The translations under genes and the position numbers were made by a program. Source: Azospira sp. I13 (GTDB taxonomy: Bacteria; Pseudomonadota; Gammaproteobacteria; Burkholderiales; Rhodocyclaceae). From it: a DNA stretch of 64,000 nt. Below the pieces are notes generated by a model that was given only the letters and a program-made list of their open reading frames with translations, was not told where the DNA came from and searched no databases. The DNA lies in the NCBI RefSeq assembly GCF_003112695.1, contig NZ_BFBP01000013.1, forward strand, positions 39,385 to 103,384. The letters run 5' to 3'. Positions 29,016 to 37,304 of this stretch are shown here, in pieces. The stretch's first letter is position 1, and each line of letters starts with the position of its first letter.

Positions 29016-30053
29016 TCAGAGAAAAATCGGCTCCGGCGTGAGCCCGACGCCAAACTTCTCCCGCACACTGGCCTGCACGGCCGCCATCACGGCCCCCACA
29101 TCCGCCCCCGTGGCGCCGCCACGATTCACCAGCACCAAGGCCTGCTTCTCATACATCCCCGCCGGCCCCAGATTCCTCCCCTTCCACCCCGCCTGCTCGA
29201 TCAGCCAGCCGGCGGCCAGCTTCACCCGGCCGTCGTGCTGGGGGTACTGGGGCAGGGTCGGGTATTCGGCTGCCAGCCGGGCGGCGGTGGCGGCGTCCAC
29301 CACCGGGTTGTGGAAGAAGCTGCCGGCGTTGGGCACCTGGGCCGGGTCCGGCAGCTTGCGCTGGCGGATGGCGATGATGGCGTCCGAGACCTGCAGGGCC
29401 GTGGGGGCGGCGATGCCGGCGGCGGCCAGTTCCTTTTCCACGTCCGCATAGCGGGTCACCGCCTGCCAGTGTTTCTCCAGGCGGAAGGTGACGTGGGTGA
29501 TGGCGTAGCGGCCATCAAGATGCCAGCCTTCCTGCTTGAAGAGGCTGTCCCGGTAGCCGAAGCGCAGCTGGTGGCGATCGAAGCGCACCACCTCGCCGGT
29601 GGTCAGGTCCACCGCTTCCAGGTGGTGGAAGCGTTCTCCCACTTCCAGGCCGTAGGCGCCGATGTTCTGGATCGGGGCGGCGCCGACGGTGCCGGGGATG
29701 AGGGAGAGGTTCTCCAGGCCCGGGTAGCCGGCGGCCAGGGTCCAGCGCACGAAGTCGTGCCAGTTCTCGCCGGCGCCGGCGCGGAGATACCAGGCGTCGT
29801 CGTCTTCCGCCGCCAGCTCTCGGCCGGGGATGGCCATGCGCAGGACCTGGCCGGGGAAGTCGCCTTGCAGCACCAGATTGCTGCCGCCGCCGAGGATGAA
29901 GCGGCGGGCCGGGGCCGGCTGGTGGGCCAGGGCCGTGAGCTGGGCTGGTGCGGTGATGGTCAGCAGCTGCTGGGCGCGGCCGGGCAGGGCCAGGGTGTTG
30001 AGGCGGTCCAGGGGCGCATCGGCCTGGATCGGGGGCAGGGCGGCGTCAGTCAT
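29016..30053 (-). CDS. murB: UDP-N-acetylenolpyruvoylglucosamine reductase MurB
   Basis: FAD enzyme that makes UDP-MurNAc. The 345-aa protein has the FAD-binding segments [13 protein letters not shown] and the glycine-rich [22 protein letters not shown], and the catalytic Ser in AGSFFHNPV, followed by the C-terminal type I extension ending TPEPIFL. The size and the C-terminal domain match the E. coli type I enzyme. Its start overlaps the end of the methyltransferase gene by 8 bp. Confidence 0.95.
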   Translation of the reverse strand: MTDAALPPIQADAPLDRLNTLALPGRAQQLLTITAPAQLTALAHQPAPARRFILGGGSNLVLQGDFPGQVLRMAIPGRELAAEDDDAWYLRAGAGENWHDFVRWTLAAGYPGLENLSLIPGTVGAAPIQNIGAYGLEVGERFHHLEAVDLTTGEVVRFDRHQLRFGYRDSLFKQEGWHLDGRYAITHVTFRLEKHWQAVTRYADVEKELAAAGIAAPTALQVSDAIIAIRQRKLPDPAQVPNAGSFFHNPVVDAATAARLAAEYPTLPQYPQHDGRVKLAAGWLIEQAGWKGRNLGPAGMYEKQALVLVNRGGATGADVGAVMAAVQASVREKFGVGLTPEPIFL

Positions 30054-31242
30054 GGGCGGCGGGCCGGGCGTAGGGGGCGAAGGCAGCGGGCAGCAGGGCC
30101 TGTTCGAGGGAGCGTTGGGCGAAGAGGAAGCGGCCGTCGCAGACGAAGCCCTGGGCTTCCCAGTCCACGGCGTTGAGCAGGTCCCGCAGGGCTGCCAGGT
30201 CCACCGTGGGGTCGTGGGGGAAAAGGGCCAGCACCGCGCCGTCGTAGTAGTTGCAGGGGTGGAGGAAGAAGGGGCGTTCCACCCGGGTCTTGCCGTTCAC
30301 GTAGATGCGGGGGGCGTCGCTGAGGTGGCAGCCGCGGCCCCATTTCCACCAGTTGTTGTCGTCGAAGCGGCGGATGCGGCGGCGGATGAGGCGCTCTCGG
30401 TGGGGCCGCAGCACCGGGTGTTCCACGTCGTAGATCATGGGCCGGGTCTGGCCGGTGCGCACGGTGCCGGCGCAGACGAATTCCTGGTTGCCGTGCTCGA
30501 CGGAGGCGAACAGGTCGTCGGCCCCGGAAACGGCGCCGACCTTGACGTAGAAGACATCCTGCAGGCGCACCGGGCAGGGTTCCCGGGTGAAGGCGAGATG
30601 GCCGCCGGCCAGCAGGAAGTGGCGTTCCTCCACTTGGCCCCGGGCTTCGTAGCGGGTGCGGCGGCTTAAGTTGCCCTGCTCGAAGCGCCAGATGGCGCAG
30701 TTGGGGCTGGCGCCGGCAAAGATGCGGGCATCCCCCAGTTCGATGAAATCGGTGATGGTGCCGGCGGCGTGGAGCAGGCGGTTGAGGCCCACGGCGGAGG
30801 TGGCCTTGAGGAAATCCCGCGGGGTGATGAAGATCAGCTCGCCGCCGGGGGCCAGATGGCGCAGGCACTTCTCGATGAAGAAGAGGTAGAGGTTGGAGCG
30901 GCCGTCGAAATGCGCCAGGGGCAACTGCTGGCGGGTTGCCGCGGGGATGTCCTGGAAGCGCACATAGGGCGGGTTGCCGATGATGGTGGCGAATTTTTCC
31001 CGCACCGGATAGGCGAAAAAATCCATGATGCGGGCGCCAGCAGGGGCGTGGCGCGGGTCCACCTCGATGCCCACGGCGCCGGCCGGCAGGTGGCGGAAGA
31101 AGGCGCCGTCGCCGCAGGCGGGCTCCAGCATCCGGCCGCCGTTGCGGCGCAGGGCAAGCATGCGCGACACGATGGCCGGCGGCGTGAACACCTGACCCAG
31201 GTGGGTCACATCGAGGGCGGGGAGGTCTGCGCAATCGGCCAT
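30046..31242 (-). CDS. Class I SAM-dependent DNA N6-adenine methyltransferase, orphan
   Basis: 398-aa methyltransferase with motif [12 protein letters not shown] (SAM binding) and motif IV NPPYVRF (N6-adenine catalytic), in gamma-class order with an Eco57I/TaqI-like C-terminal target-recognition region. [14 protein letters not shown] at residues 14-27 is the usual N-terminal motif X region of such enzymes. No restriction endonuclease gene is adjacent. The methylated sequence cannot be read from the protein. Because it overlaps murB, it is part of a stable housekeeping operon rather than an obvious mobile R-M cassette. Confidence 0.82.
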   Translation of the reverse strand: MADCADLPALDVTHLGQVFTPPAIVSRMLALRRNGGRMLEPACGDGAFFRHLPAGAVGIEVDPRHAPAGARIMDFFAYPVREKFATIIGNPPYVRFQDIPAATRQQLPLAHFDGRSNLYLFFIEKCLRHLAPGGELIFITPRDFLKATSAVGLNRLLHAAGTITDFIELGDARIFAGASPNCAIWRFEQGNLSRRTRYEARGQVEERHFLLAGGHLAFTREPCPVRLQDVFYVKVGAVSGADDLFASVEHGNQEFVCAGTVRTGQTRPMIYDVEHPVLRPHRERLIRRRIRRFDDNNWWKWGRGCHLSDAPRIYVNGKTRVERPFFLHPCNYYDGAVLALFPHDPTVDLAALRDLLNAVDWEAQGFVCDGRFLFAQRSLEQALLPAAFAPYARPAAHD

Positions 31243-31439
31243 GGGCGCCAGTTTACCCCATCAGCCAGGGATTCTTGGCCATGCCGGCCCGGTGTGGACT
31301 GCCCAAAACGGCAAAAAACCTTTAAAATTCACGCCCCTGATCTTTGACTTCAGGCCAGACCGGCGCCTTTGGCCGTTTTGACCTGCTTTTCCAACCGTTG
31401 CGTCACGCCTCCCGCAGGGAGCGATGACCGGAGAAAACC

Positions 31440-31601
31440 ATGGCTGCTACCGCCAACCGTACCCGCCGTTCCACCCTGGAACGCCGCTGCCTGTCCAAGG
31501 CCGCCAAGCGCCTGTTCCGCAACAGCCCCAAGGCTGTGCGCAAGGCTGTCTACGCCGCCGAAGGCCACGCCCGTAACAAGCCCATCCTCGGCGCCAAGTA
31601 A
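31440..31601 (+). CDS. Small basic protein of unknown function (53 aa)
   Basis: Begins MAATANRTRRSTLERR and ends HARNKPILGAK; 15 of the 53 residues are Arg or Lys and there is one Cys, with no hydrophobic helix. I do not recognise a family. It is supported as a gene by GGAGA five bases before the ATG, by codon use like the neighbours, and by a strong terminator hairpin right after the stop. The composition is that of a nucleic-acid-binding or ribosome-associated peptide, which is only a guess. Confidence 0.65.
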   Translation: MAATANRTRRSTLERRCLSKAAKRLFRNSPKAVRKAVYAAEGHARNKPILGAK

Positions 31602-31622
31602 GCACCGACCGGCTTGAATGAC

Positions 31623-31652
31623 GAGGGCGGCTAGAGGCCGCCCTCTGTCTTT
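31623..31652 (+). terminator. Terminator after the 53-aa gene
   Basis: Perfect 9-bp stem GAGGGCGGC/GCCGCCCTC with a TAGAG loop (31623-31645), followed by TGTCTTTG, 21 bases after the stop codon. Confidence 0.7.
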
Positions 31653-31742
31653 GCATCACCCGCTTTTCGCTGTTGTTCGCTGTTCCGTTTGTTGCAGCCT
31701 CTTTCGTTGTTCCGCGCTTCTTCCGTCTTTCCAGGATCGCCC

Positions 31743-33359
31743 ATGCTCGTCGCCGCCAATATCACCATGCAGTTCGGGGCCAAACCCCTCTTCGAGAACG
31801 TCAACGTCAAGTTCGGCGAGGGCTACCGCTATGGCCTCATCGGCGCCAACGGGGCGGGCAAGTCCACCTTCATGAAGATCCTCTGCGGCGCCCTGGAGTC
31901 CTCCGCCGGCAACGTCTCCAAGGACAAGCATGAGCGCATGGCCTACCTGAAGCAGGACCAGTTCGCCTACGAAGACATGCGGGTGCTGGACGTGGTGCTG
32001 ATGGGCCACGAGGAAATGTGGGCCTGCATGGCCGAGAAGGACGCCATCTACGCCAATCCGGAAGCCACGGAAGAGGACTACATGAAGGCGGCCGAGCTGG
32101 AAGGCAAGTTCGCCGAGTACGATGGCTACACCGCCGAATCCCGGGCCGGCGAACTGCTGCTGGGCGTCGGCATTCCGGTGGACAAGCACAACGGCCCCAT
32201 GCGCGAAGTCGCCCCGGGCTGGAAGCTGCGGGTGCTGCTGGCCCAGGCCCTGTTCGCCAACCCGGATATCCTGCTGCTGGACGAACCCACCAACAACCTG
32301 GATATCAACACCATCCGCTGGCTGGAAGATGTGCTCAACGAGCGCAACTCCACCATGATCATCATTTCCCACGACCGCCACTTCCTGAATCAGGTGTGCA
32401 CCCACATGGCGGATCTGGACTACGGCAAGATCACCATCTACCCGGGCAACTACGACGACTTCATGGAAGCCTCGAGCCAGGCCCGGGAGCGCCAGCAGAA
32501 CGCCAACGCCAAGGCCAAGGAACGGGTCGCCGAACTGCAGGACTTCGTGCGCCGCTTCTCCGCCAACAAGTCCAAGGCCAAGCAGGCCACCTCCCGCTTG
32601 AAGCTGATCGACAAGATCAAGCCGGAAGACGTGAAGCCTTCTTCCCGCCAGTACCCGTGGATCCGCTTCGACTTCGACGAGAAGGAAAAGCTGCACCGTC
32701 TGGCGGTGGAGATCGAGAACCTGAAGTTCGGTTACGACCCTGCCGCGCCCCTGTTCAAGAACTTCACCTGCAACATCGAGGCCGGCGACAAGATTGCTGT
32801 CATCGGTGAAAACGGCGTCGGCAAGACCACCTTCCTCAAGCTGCTGCTGGGCCAGCTGCAGCCCAACTACGGCACCATCAAGTGGGCCGAGAAGGCCAAG
32901 CCCGGCTACTACGCCCAGGACCACGCCAGCGACTTCGCCGAAGACAAGAACCTCACCGACTGGATCACCGAATTCGTGCGCCAGGGCGGCTACGAGGGCG
33001 GCGACGTGGAAACCCTGATCCGCGGCACCCTGGGCCGGCTGCTCTTCTCCGGCGACGAGGTGAAGAAGTCGGTGAAGGTGATTTCCGGCGGCGAACAGGG
33101 CCGCATGCTGTTCGGCAAGCTGATGCTGCTGCACTCCAACGTGCTGCTGCTGGACGAGCCCACCAACCACCTGGACATGGAATCCATCGAATCCCTCAAC
33201 ACCGCCCTGGACCTCTTCAAGGGCACCCTGGTGTTCGTCTCCCACGACCGGGAATTCGTCTCCTCCCTGGCCACCCGCATCATCGAGATCAAGCCGGACG
33301 GCATCGTCGATTACAAGGGCACCTACGAGGAATACCTGGCCAGCCAGGGCATCGAATAA
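31743..33359 (+). CDS. ybiT: ABC-F family ATPase, YbiT type
   Basis: Cytosolic ribosome-associated ATPase with two ABC domains and no membrane segment, 538 aa. The opening [20 protein letters not shown] is nearly the E. coli YbiT start. Walker [10 protein letters not shown] (first) and GENGVGKTT (second), and Walker [12 protein letters not shown] and [11 protein letters not shown], are intact. The signature of the second domain reads ISGGEQGR, while the first shows the unusual [10 protein letters not shown] typical of this subfamily. The linker region (Arg/Lys-rich, about 245-300) is the P-site tRNA interaction motif. It acts in translation, not transport. Confidence 0.92.
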   Translation: MLVAANITMQFGAKPLFENVNVKFGEGYRYGLIGANGAGKSTFMKILCGALESSAGNVSKDKHERMAYLKQDQFAYEDMRVLDVVLMGHEEMWACMAEKDAIYANPEATEEDYMKAAELEGKFAEYDGYTAESRAGELLLGVGIPVDKHNGPMREVAPGWKLRVLLAQALFANPDILLLDEPTNNLDINTIRWLEDVLNERNSTMIIISHDRHFLNQVCTHMADLDYGKITIYPGNYDDFMEASSQARERQQNANAKAKERVAELQDFVRRFSANKSKAKQATSRLKLIDKIKPEDVKPSSRQYPWIRFDFDEKEKLHRLAVEIENLKFGYDPAAPLFKNFTCNIEAGDKIAVIGENGVGKTTFLKLLLGQLQPNYGTIKWAEKAKPGYYAQDHASDFAEDKNLTDWITEFVRQGGYEGGDVETLIRGTLGRLLFSGDEVKKSVKVISGGEQGRMLFGKLMLLHSNVLLLDEPTNHLDMESIESLNTALDLFKGTLVFVSHDREFVSSLATRIIEIKPDGIVDYKGTYEEYLASQGIE

Positions 33360-33758
33360 GGCGCGGCGCCACCCCCGCGCCGTTCCCCAGGAGGGACGGG
33401 CGTTTCCGGTCTGCCAGGCCGGGGATGCCCGTCCCTTCTGCCTTTCCGGGCCGAGATAAAGCACGGCTCCCTGCCGGCTGTCCTACTGCGCCTTCCCCAT
33501 TGCGACACCCTACCCGTACGGCGCCGCCGCTACTTCCTGCCGGCTTGCGTTGCGCTTTCGCCTTCGCCTGCGCCGCCGACGCTCACAGCGGAGCCCCGCG
33601 TCTTTCTCCATCTTGCAGTCCGTCCCCGGGGCGACAGCGGCGCGGCCGTTCGTTGCTACGACCCGTGCCGCCTTCCTGCTGTGGCATGGAACCTGCTCAT
33701 ATCGCCCCATAAGAAAAAGGATGTCGGTGGGAGGCGAGGTACTTCTCAGGAGTAAAGC
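33360..33758. other. Leader region of nifA
   Basis: About 400 bp without a gene. It has an imperfect hairpin after ybiT (AGGGACGGGC at 33392-33401 with GCCCGTCCCT at 33427-33436), the sigma54 promoter described separately, and no TGT-N10-ACA site that I can find. The open frames crossing it are composition artefacts. Confidence 0.6.
33682..33697 (+). promoter_or_regulatory. Sigma54 (-24/-12) promoter of nifA
   Basis: TGGCATGGAACCTGCT fits the consensus TGGCACGNNNNTTGCW with two differences and has the strict GG-N10-GC spacing. It lies 62 bases before the nifA ATG. Because no NifA upstream site is visible, the activator could be NtrC or another enhancer-binding protein. Confidence 0.75.
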
Positions 33759-35465
33759 ATGACAACGGCTATCCTTGACCGCGCTGCGGACCTAGAACTG
33801 GTCACGATCTACGAGATCAGCAAGATTCTCACCTCCTCACTGGACTTCCAGAAAGCCGTGCGGGAGGCCCTCAATGTGATGCTCACCCACCTGCACATGC
33901 AGCACGCCATGGTCAGCTTGGTGCAGGGCGAGGGGAAATTGCACGTGCTTGGTGCAGCCGGCGTGCCTTTCTCCGTCGAGGAAGACATCGTGCTGGATGC
34001 CGAGAGCGGCGTCGCCGGCCACATCCTGCGCCACGGCACCCCCCTGGTGGTGCCCGACATCACCCAGGATCCCCTGTTTATCAACCGCACCGGCCGGGAT
34101 CTTGCCCGCTGCACCGGGGTGGCCCTCATCGCCGTGCCGGTGAAGGACGGCCGGGGCGTCATCGGCGTGCTCAGCGTGGACCGCCCGCCCAACTCGCCCC
34201 GCCCCATCAGTTTCGACCGGGACGTGCGCATCCTCTCCCTGGTGGCCAGCCTGGTGGGCCAGACCTTCAAGCTGCACCAGGCCATTGCCGCCGAGCGGGC
34301 CCAGCTGATGCTCGAAACCCACCGCCTGCAAAAACAATTGCAGGGCAAGTACGACGTGGAAAACGTCATCGGCCGCTCCAAGCGCATGAAGGAAGTGTTC
34401 GCCGACGTGCACCTGGCGGCGCCGGGCAATTCCACCATCCTGCTGCGGGGCGAATCGGGCACCGGCAAGGAGGCCATCGCCCACGCCATCCATTACCTCT
34501 CGCCGCGCACCAAGGGCCCCTTCGTCAAGGTGAACTGCGCCGCCCTGCCGGAAACCCTGCTCGAATCGGAACTCTTCGGCCATGAAAAGGGCGCCTTCAC
34601 CGGCGCCACCGCCGAGCGCAAGGGCCGCTTCGAAATGGCCGATGGCGGCACCCTCTTCCTCGACGAGATCGGCGACATTTCGCCCTCCTTCCAGGCCAAG
34701 CTGCTGCGGGTGCTGCAGGAGCACGAATTCGAGCGGGTCGGTGGCAACAAGACCCACAAGGCTAACTTCCGCCTGGTGGCCGCCACCAACCGCAACCTGG
34801 AGGAAATGGTGCAGAAGAACGAGTTCCGCGCCGACCTCTACTTCCGTCTCAACGTGGTGGCCATCCTGCTGCCTGCCCTGCGGGAGCGCAAGGAAGACAT
34901 TCCCCTGCTGGTGGATTTCTTCCTCACCCGCTTCAACCGGGAAAACGGCCGCCGCCTGACCATGACACCGGGGGCCGTGGAAATCCTGCAGCACTGCAAC
35001 TGGCCGGGCAACGTGCGGGAGCTGGAGAACTGTATCGAACGGGCCGCCACCATGACCCGGGGCAACCTCATCCGCGAGGCTGACATGCGCTGCCAGAAAG
35101 GCCAGTGCTTCTCCTCCGTGCTGCTGGATTCCACTGCCTCCCGGGCCTGCCACCCGGTCATGCCCCAGGGCGGCCCGGCGTCGGCCCTGCCCGGCCAGCC
35201 CGTGCGCCTGCGGGAGCCGATTCCGGTGGTGGCCGTGCCGGCCCGTCCGCCCCTCGGCGAGGCCGCACCCCCGGCCGGGCTGGAAGAGGATGACGAGGAC
35301 CTGGCGGAAGGCAGCGAGGCCTTCGTTTCCGAACGGCAGCGCCTGGTGGAGGCCATGGAGCGTTGCGGCTGGGTCCAGGCCAAGGCCGCCCGCCTGCTCA
35401 ACCTGACGCCCCGCCAGATCGGCTACGCCCTGAAGAAATTCAACATCGAGGTCAAACGGCTCTAA
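33759..35465 (+). CDS. nifA: Nif-specific transcriptional activator NifA (O2-sensitive type)
   Basis: Sigma54 enhancer-binding protein of 568 aa. An N-terminal GAF domain (about 20-175) is followed by the AAA+ domain with Walker A GESGTGKE (231-238) and the sigma54-contact loop GAFTGA (278-283). The cysteines C413, C425, C445 and C450 are spaced C-X11-C-X19-C-X4-C, the hallmark of NifA proteins inactivated directly by oxygen. A Pro-rich linker (about 455-520) leads to a C-terminal Fis-type HTH (RQIGYALKKFNIEV). No nifL accompanies it. AGGAG precedes the ATG by six bases. Confidence 0.96.
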   Translation: MTTAILDRAADLELVTIYEISKILTSSLDFQKAVREALNVMLTHLHMQHAMVSLVQGEGKLHVLGAAGVPFSVEEDIVLDAESGVAGHILRHGTPLVVPDITQDPLFINRTGRDLARCTGVALIAVPVKDGRGVIGVLSVDRPPNSPRPISFDRDVRILSLVASLVGQTFKLHQAIAAERAQLMLETHRLQKQLQGKYDVENVIGRSKRMKEVFADVHLAAPGNSTILLRGESGTGKEAIAHAIHYLSPRTKGPFVKVNCAALPETLLESELFGHEKGAFTGATAERKGRFEMADGGTLFLDEIGDISPSFQAKLLRVLQEHEFERVGGNKTHKANFRLVAATNRNLEEMVQKNEFRADLYFRLNVVAILLPALRERKEDIPLLVDFFLTRFNRENGRRLTMTPGAVEILQHCNWPGNVRELENCIERAATMTRGNLIREADMRCQKGQCFSSVLLDSTASRACHPVMPQGGPASALPGQPVRLREPIPVVAVPARPPLGEAAPPAGLEEDDEDLAEGSEAFVSERQRLVEAMERCGWVQAKAARLLNLTPRQIGYALKKFNIEVKRL

Positions 35466-35470
35466 GGGCT

Positions 35471-35493
35471 GGCCGCCATTGCCCATGGCGGCC
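35471..35493 (+). terminator. Hairpin after nifA
   Basis: Nine-bp perfect stem GGCCGCCAT/ATGGCGGCC with a five-base loop, starting six bases after the nifA stop; no real T-run. Confidence 0.5.
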
Positions 35494-35647
35494 GGTTGCC
35501 GCCCGGTTCATTGCCGCCGCGGCCTGGCGGCGCGGGAATGGGCGGCAGCCGGCTTGGCCGGCAGGGACTTGGCGATGCAGGTGAGGTTGCGGTCGCTGGC
35601 CTTGCTGCCCCATGGGGTGGCCCGCAGAAGCCCATCTGGCGCGGCCT

Positions 35648-36076
35648 TCACTCCTGAGGCGGCGGACAGGGCCGTGTTTCCTGGCCCTTTGGGCAGCCCT
35701 CCCCCAGATCCTTATCCAGCGCGCCTTCCAGGCCTATCCATTGGTCAATGGCGGCCGGGTCGAAGCCGACCCGCCGTTCTTCCCCCATTTGCAGCAGGGG
35801 CCGGCGGATCAGCAGGGGATCGGCCAGGAGCAGGGCCAGGGCGGTGTCGCGGTCCAGTTGCCCGGGGTCCAGCTCACCGCTCTTGATGCGCGGCGAAGCC
35901 CGGTTGAACCATTGCGCCACGGGCAGGGGCGCCAGGAAAGCCAGCAGGGCCGGCGCCGTCCACGGCCAGGCCAGCAGATTGCGTACCGTCAGGCGGTGGC
36001 CGGCGGCTTCGAGCAGGGCCCGTTGTCGGGCGTTGCCGCCACAGCCGGGCTTTTCGTAAAAGGTAAGGTGGGCCAT
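35648..36076 (-). CDS. ArsC/Spx-like nitrogenase-associated protein
   Basis: 142-aa thioredoxin-fold protein of the arsenate-reductase-like group found in nif clusters. The N-terminus MAHLTFYEKPGCGGNARQ places a single Cys (C12) where ArsC has its catalytic cysteine, and RRPLLQMGEERRVGFD resembles the conserved ArsC/Spx arginine region. I know the family as nitrogenase-associated; its biochemical role is not established. It is convergent with nifA and probably follows the 189-aa gene upstream. The C-terminal 20 residues (CPKGQETRPCPPPQE end) are not part of the fold. Confidence 0.75.
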   Translation of the reverse strand: MAHLTFYEKPGCGGNARQRALLEAAGHRLTVRNLLAWPWTAPALLAFLAPLPVAQWFNRASPRIKSGELDPGQLDRDTALALLLADPLLIRRPLLQMGEERRVGFDPAAIDQWIGLEGALDKDLGEGCPKGQETRPCPPPQE

Positions 36077-36391
36077 GGTTACGGGGAGTGCGTCGGTGGC
36101 GTGTGGGCACCTGGGGTGGGCCAGGTGAGGTGGGCGAGGATGGCCGGTGAGGTCGAAATGCCGTCGCGGTGGCCTGGTGGATCGGGTGCCGCTCCCGGGA
36201 ACTTCCCTCCGTGGCTGGCCCTCAGGTTGGCGGGGAGGGCGGCGGGAGCGGCGAAACCTAAGGCCGGCAAGACCGCAGCTGCTCCAGGCAGCTGCAGTCC
36301 CGTCCGGTGACAGCGATATGCGCCGTCGCGCTCGGGGAGCGCAGGGCGGGGTGCGGCGGCGGGCAACCCGGGCCGGTGCCCCCCGGGGGCC
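36077..36391. other. Gap between two minus-strand nif-region genes
   Basis: About 315 bp of very GC-rich sequence without a credible gene. I looked for GG-N10-GC on the minus strand and found no sigma54 promoter, so the ArsC-like gene may be read through from the 189-aa gene. Confidence 0.4.
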
Positions 36392-36961
36392 TTAGACGGG
36401 GCGGTTTTCCGGCACCTTGACGGCGCCCATCTCGGCCAGGGCCTGGGCGTAGGGAATCACCGGCAGCTTGCCGTTGTACTTGGCGGCGGCATCCACCACG
36501 GCATCCACCTTGGCTTCGGCAGAAGCCTTCTTCAGGTCGCCCCGTTCCAGGTAGAGCAGGTCCAGCAGCTCGTTCCACACGGTGGCCTCGTCCAGGGGAT
36601 AGATGTTCCAGCTGACGCCGCCCACTTCGACGGCGTACTTCTTGGAGAAGTCCACGTTGCCGGCGAAGAGAAAGTACTTGCCGGCAGGCACCAGGGCATC
36701 GCCCATCATGGCGACGATGTGGTCCAGGTGGGCCAGGGAATCCACGTGGGCCGCAAAGAACACCAGTTGCTCGCCTTCGGCGGCGAGGATCACCTGGTCG
36801 GCCTTGGTCAGGGGTGGGCGGGCTTCGCCAGCGACGCTTTCGGGGAATTCCAGGCCCAGCTCGCCGCGGAAGCCGAAGCGCCCGGCCTTGCCGGTGGGGC
36901 CGCTGATGAGGGGGGAGAGCAGTTTGCCGGAGAGTTTGGTGAGTACGGCGTTTTGGGTCAT
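36392..36961 (-). CDS. Unknown 189-aa protein under sigma54/NifA-type control
   Basis: I do not recognise the family. The product is soluble, has no cysteine, no signal peptide and no membrane helix, and opens MTQNAVLTKLSGKLLSPLISG. The central part (about 55-130) alternates hydrophobic strands with Asp/His-bearing turns (AAHVDSLAHLDHIVAMMGD), and the C-terminal third is helical and charged. The strongest evidence for function is regulatory: a near-perfect -24/-12 promoter lies 47 bases upstream and shares a NifA site with the divergent nifB. It is therefore probably made only during nitrogen fixation. Confidence 0.75.
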   Translation of the reverse strand: MTQNAVLTKLSGKLLSPLISGPTGKAGRFGFRGELGLEFPESVAGEARPPLTKADQVILAAEGEQLVFFAAHVDSLAHLDHIVAMMGDALVPAGKYFLFAGNVDFSKKYAVEVGGVSWNIYPLDEATVWNELLDLLYLERGDLKKASAEAKVDAVVDAAAKYNGKLPVIPYAQALAEMGAVKVPENRPV

Positions 36962-37007
36962 GGCAGCCTCGATGGGTAGGTAGTTGAAATGGATGCTGCA
37001 CGGCTAC

Positions 37008-37023
37008 TGCGAGAACCGTGCCA
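37008..37023 (-). promoter_or_regulatory. Sigma54 promoter of the 189-aa gene
   Basis: On the minus strand TGGCACGGTTCTCGCA matches TGGCACGNNNNTTGCW at all but one base, with GG-N10-GC spacing. The upstream activator site lies 90 bases away. Confidence 0.8.
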
Positions 37024-37113
37024 AACCTTGCCCGCCGCCAGTAACACCCCGGCAAGCCGCGCCAGACGGGGCTTGCGGCCCCCTGGCCGGGGCCATTGCA
37101 ATGGCCGGGGCTT

Positions 37114-37129
37114 TGTCGGCTTCGATACA
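37114..37129. promoter_or_regulatory. NifA upstream activator site (shared)
   Basis: TGT-CGGCTTCGAT-ACA, the exact TGT-N10-ACA NifA recognition pattern. It is about 90 bp from the -24 element on each side (37023 and 37218), so a single NifA oligomer could serve both divergent promoters. Confidence 0.8.
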
Positions 37130-37217
37130 GCGGCGTCGTGTCCGCGACAAAGCACCAAATCCCTCTTTGTTATTTCAACCTGTTGTTTTCAATGGATAAA
37201 TATGGCAGTTGCCGACC

Positions 37218-37233
37218 TGGCACATGGGTTGCT
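37218..37233 (+). promoter_or_regulatory. Sigma54 promoter of nifB
   Basis: TGGCACATGGGTTGCT matches the -24/-12 consensus at all strongly conserved positions. It lies 71 bases before the nifB ATG. Confidence 0.88.
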
Positions 37234-37304
37234 CTAAGGCTATCGCCGGCCTCCCCGATACGGGAGTCCGAGAACAAAAGCCCCAACCCCGACAGGAGCG
37301 GAAC

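Larger units (their letters stand above)
36962..37304. other. Divergent nifB / 189-aa gene control region
   Basis: Contains two outward-facing sigma54 promoters (37008-37023 minus, 37218-37233 plus) and one TGT-N10-ACA site almost exactly halfway between them, plus an A/T-rich stretch (about 37150-37205) before the nifB promoter. No gene is present. Confidence 0.85.

Noticed and set aside
36079-36366. Minus-strand frame between the 189-aa gene and the ArsC-like gene
   Set aside because: Pro/Ala/Arg-rich composition artefact with no start signals.
37209-37304. In-frame N-terminal extension of NifB
   Set aside because: It would begin upstream of the -24/-12 promoter (37218-37233), so the sigma54 transcript cannot encode it.
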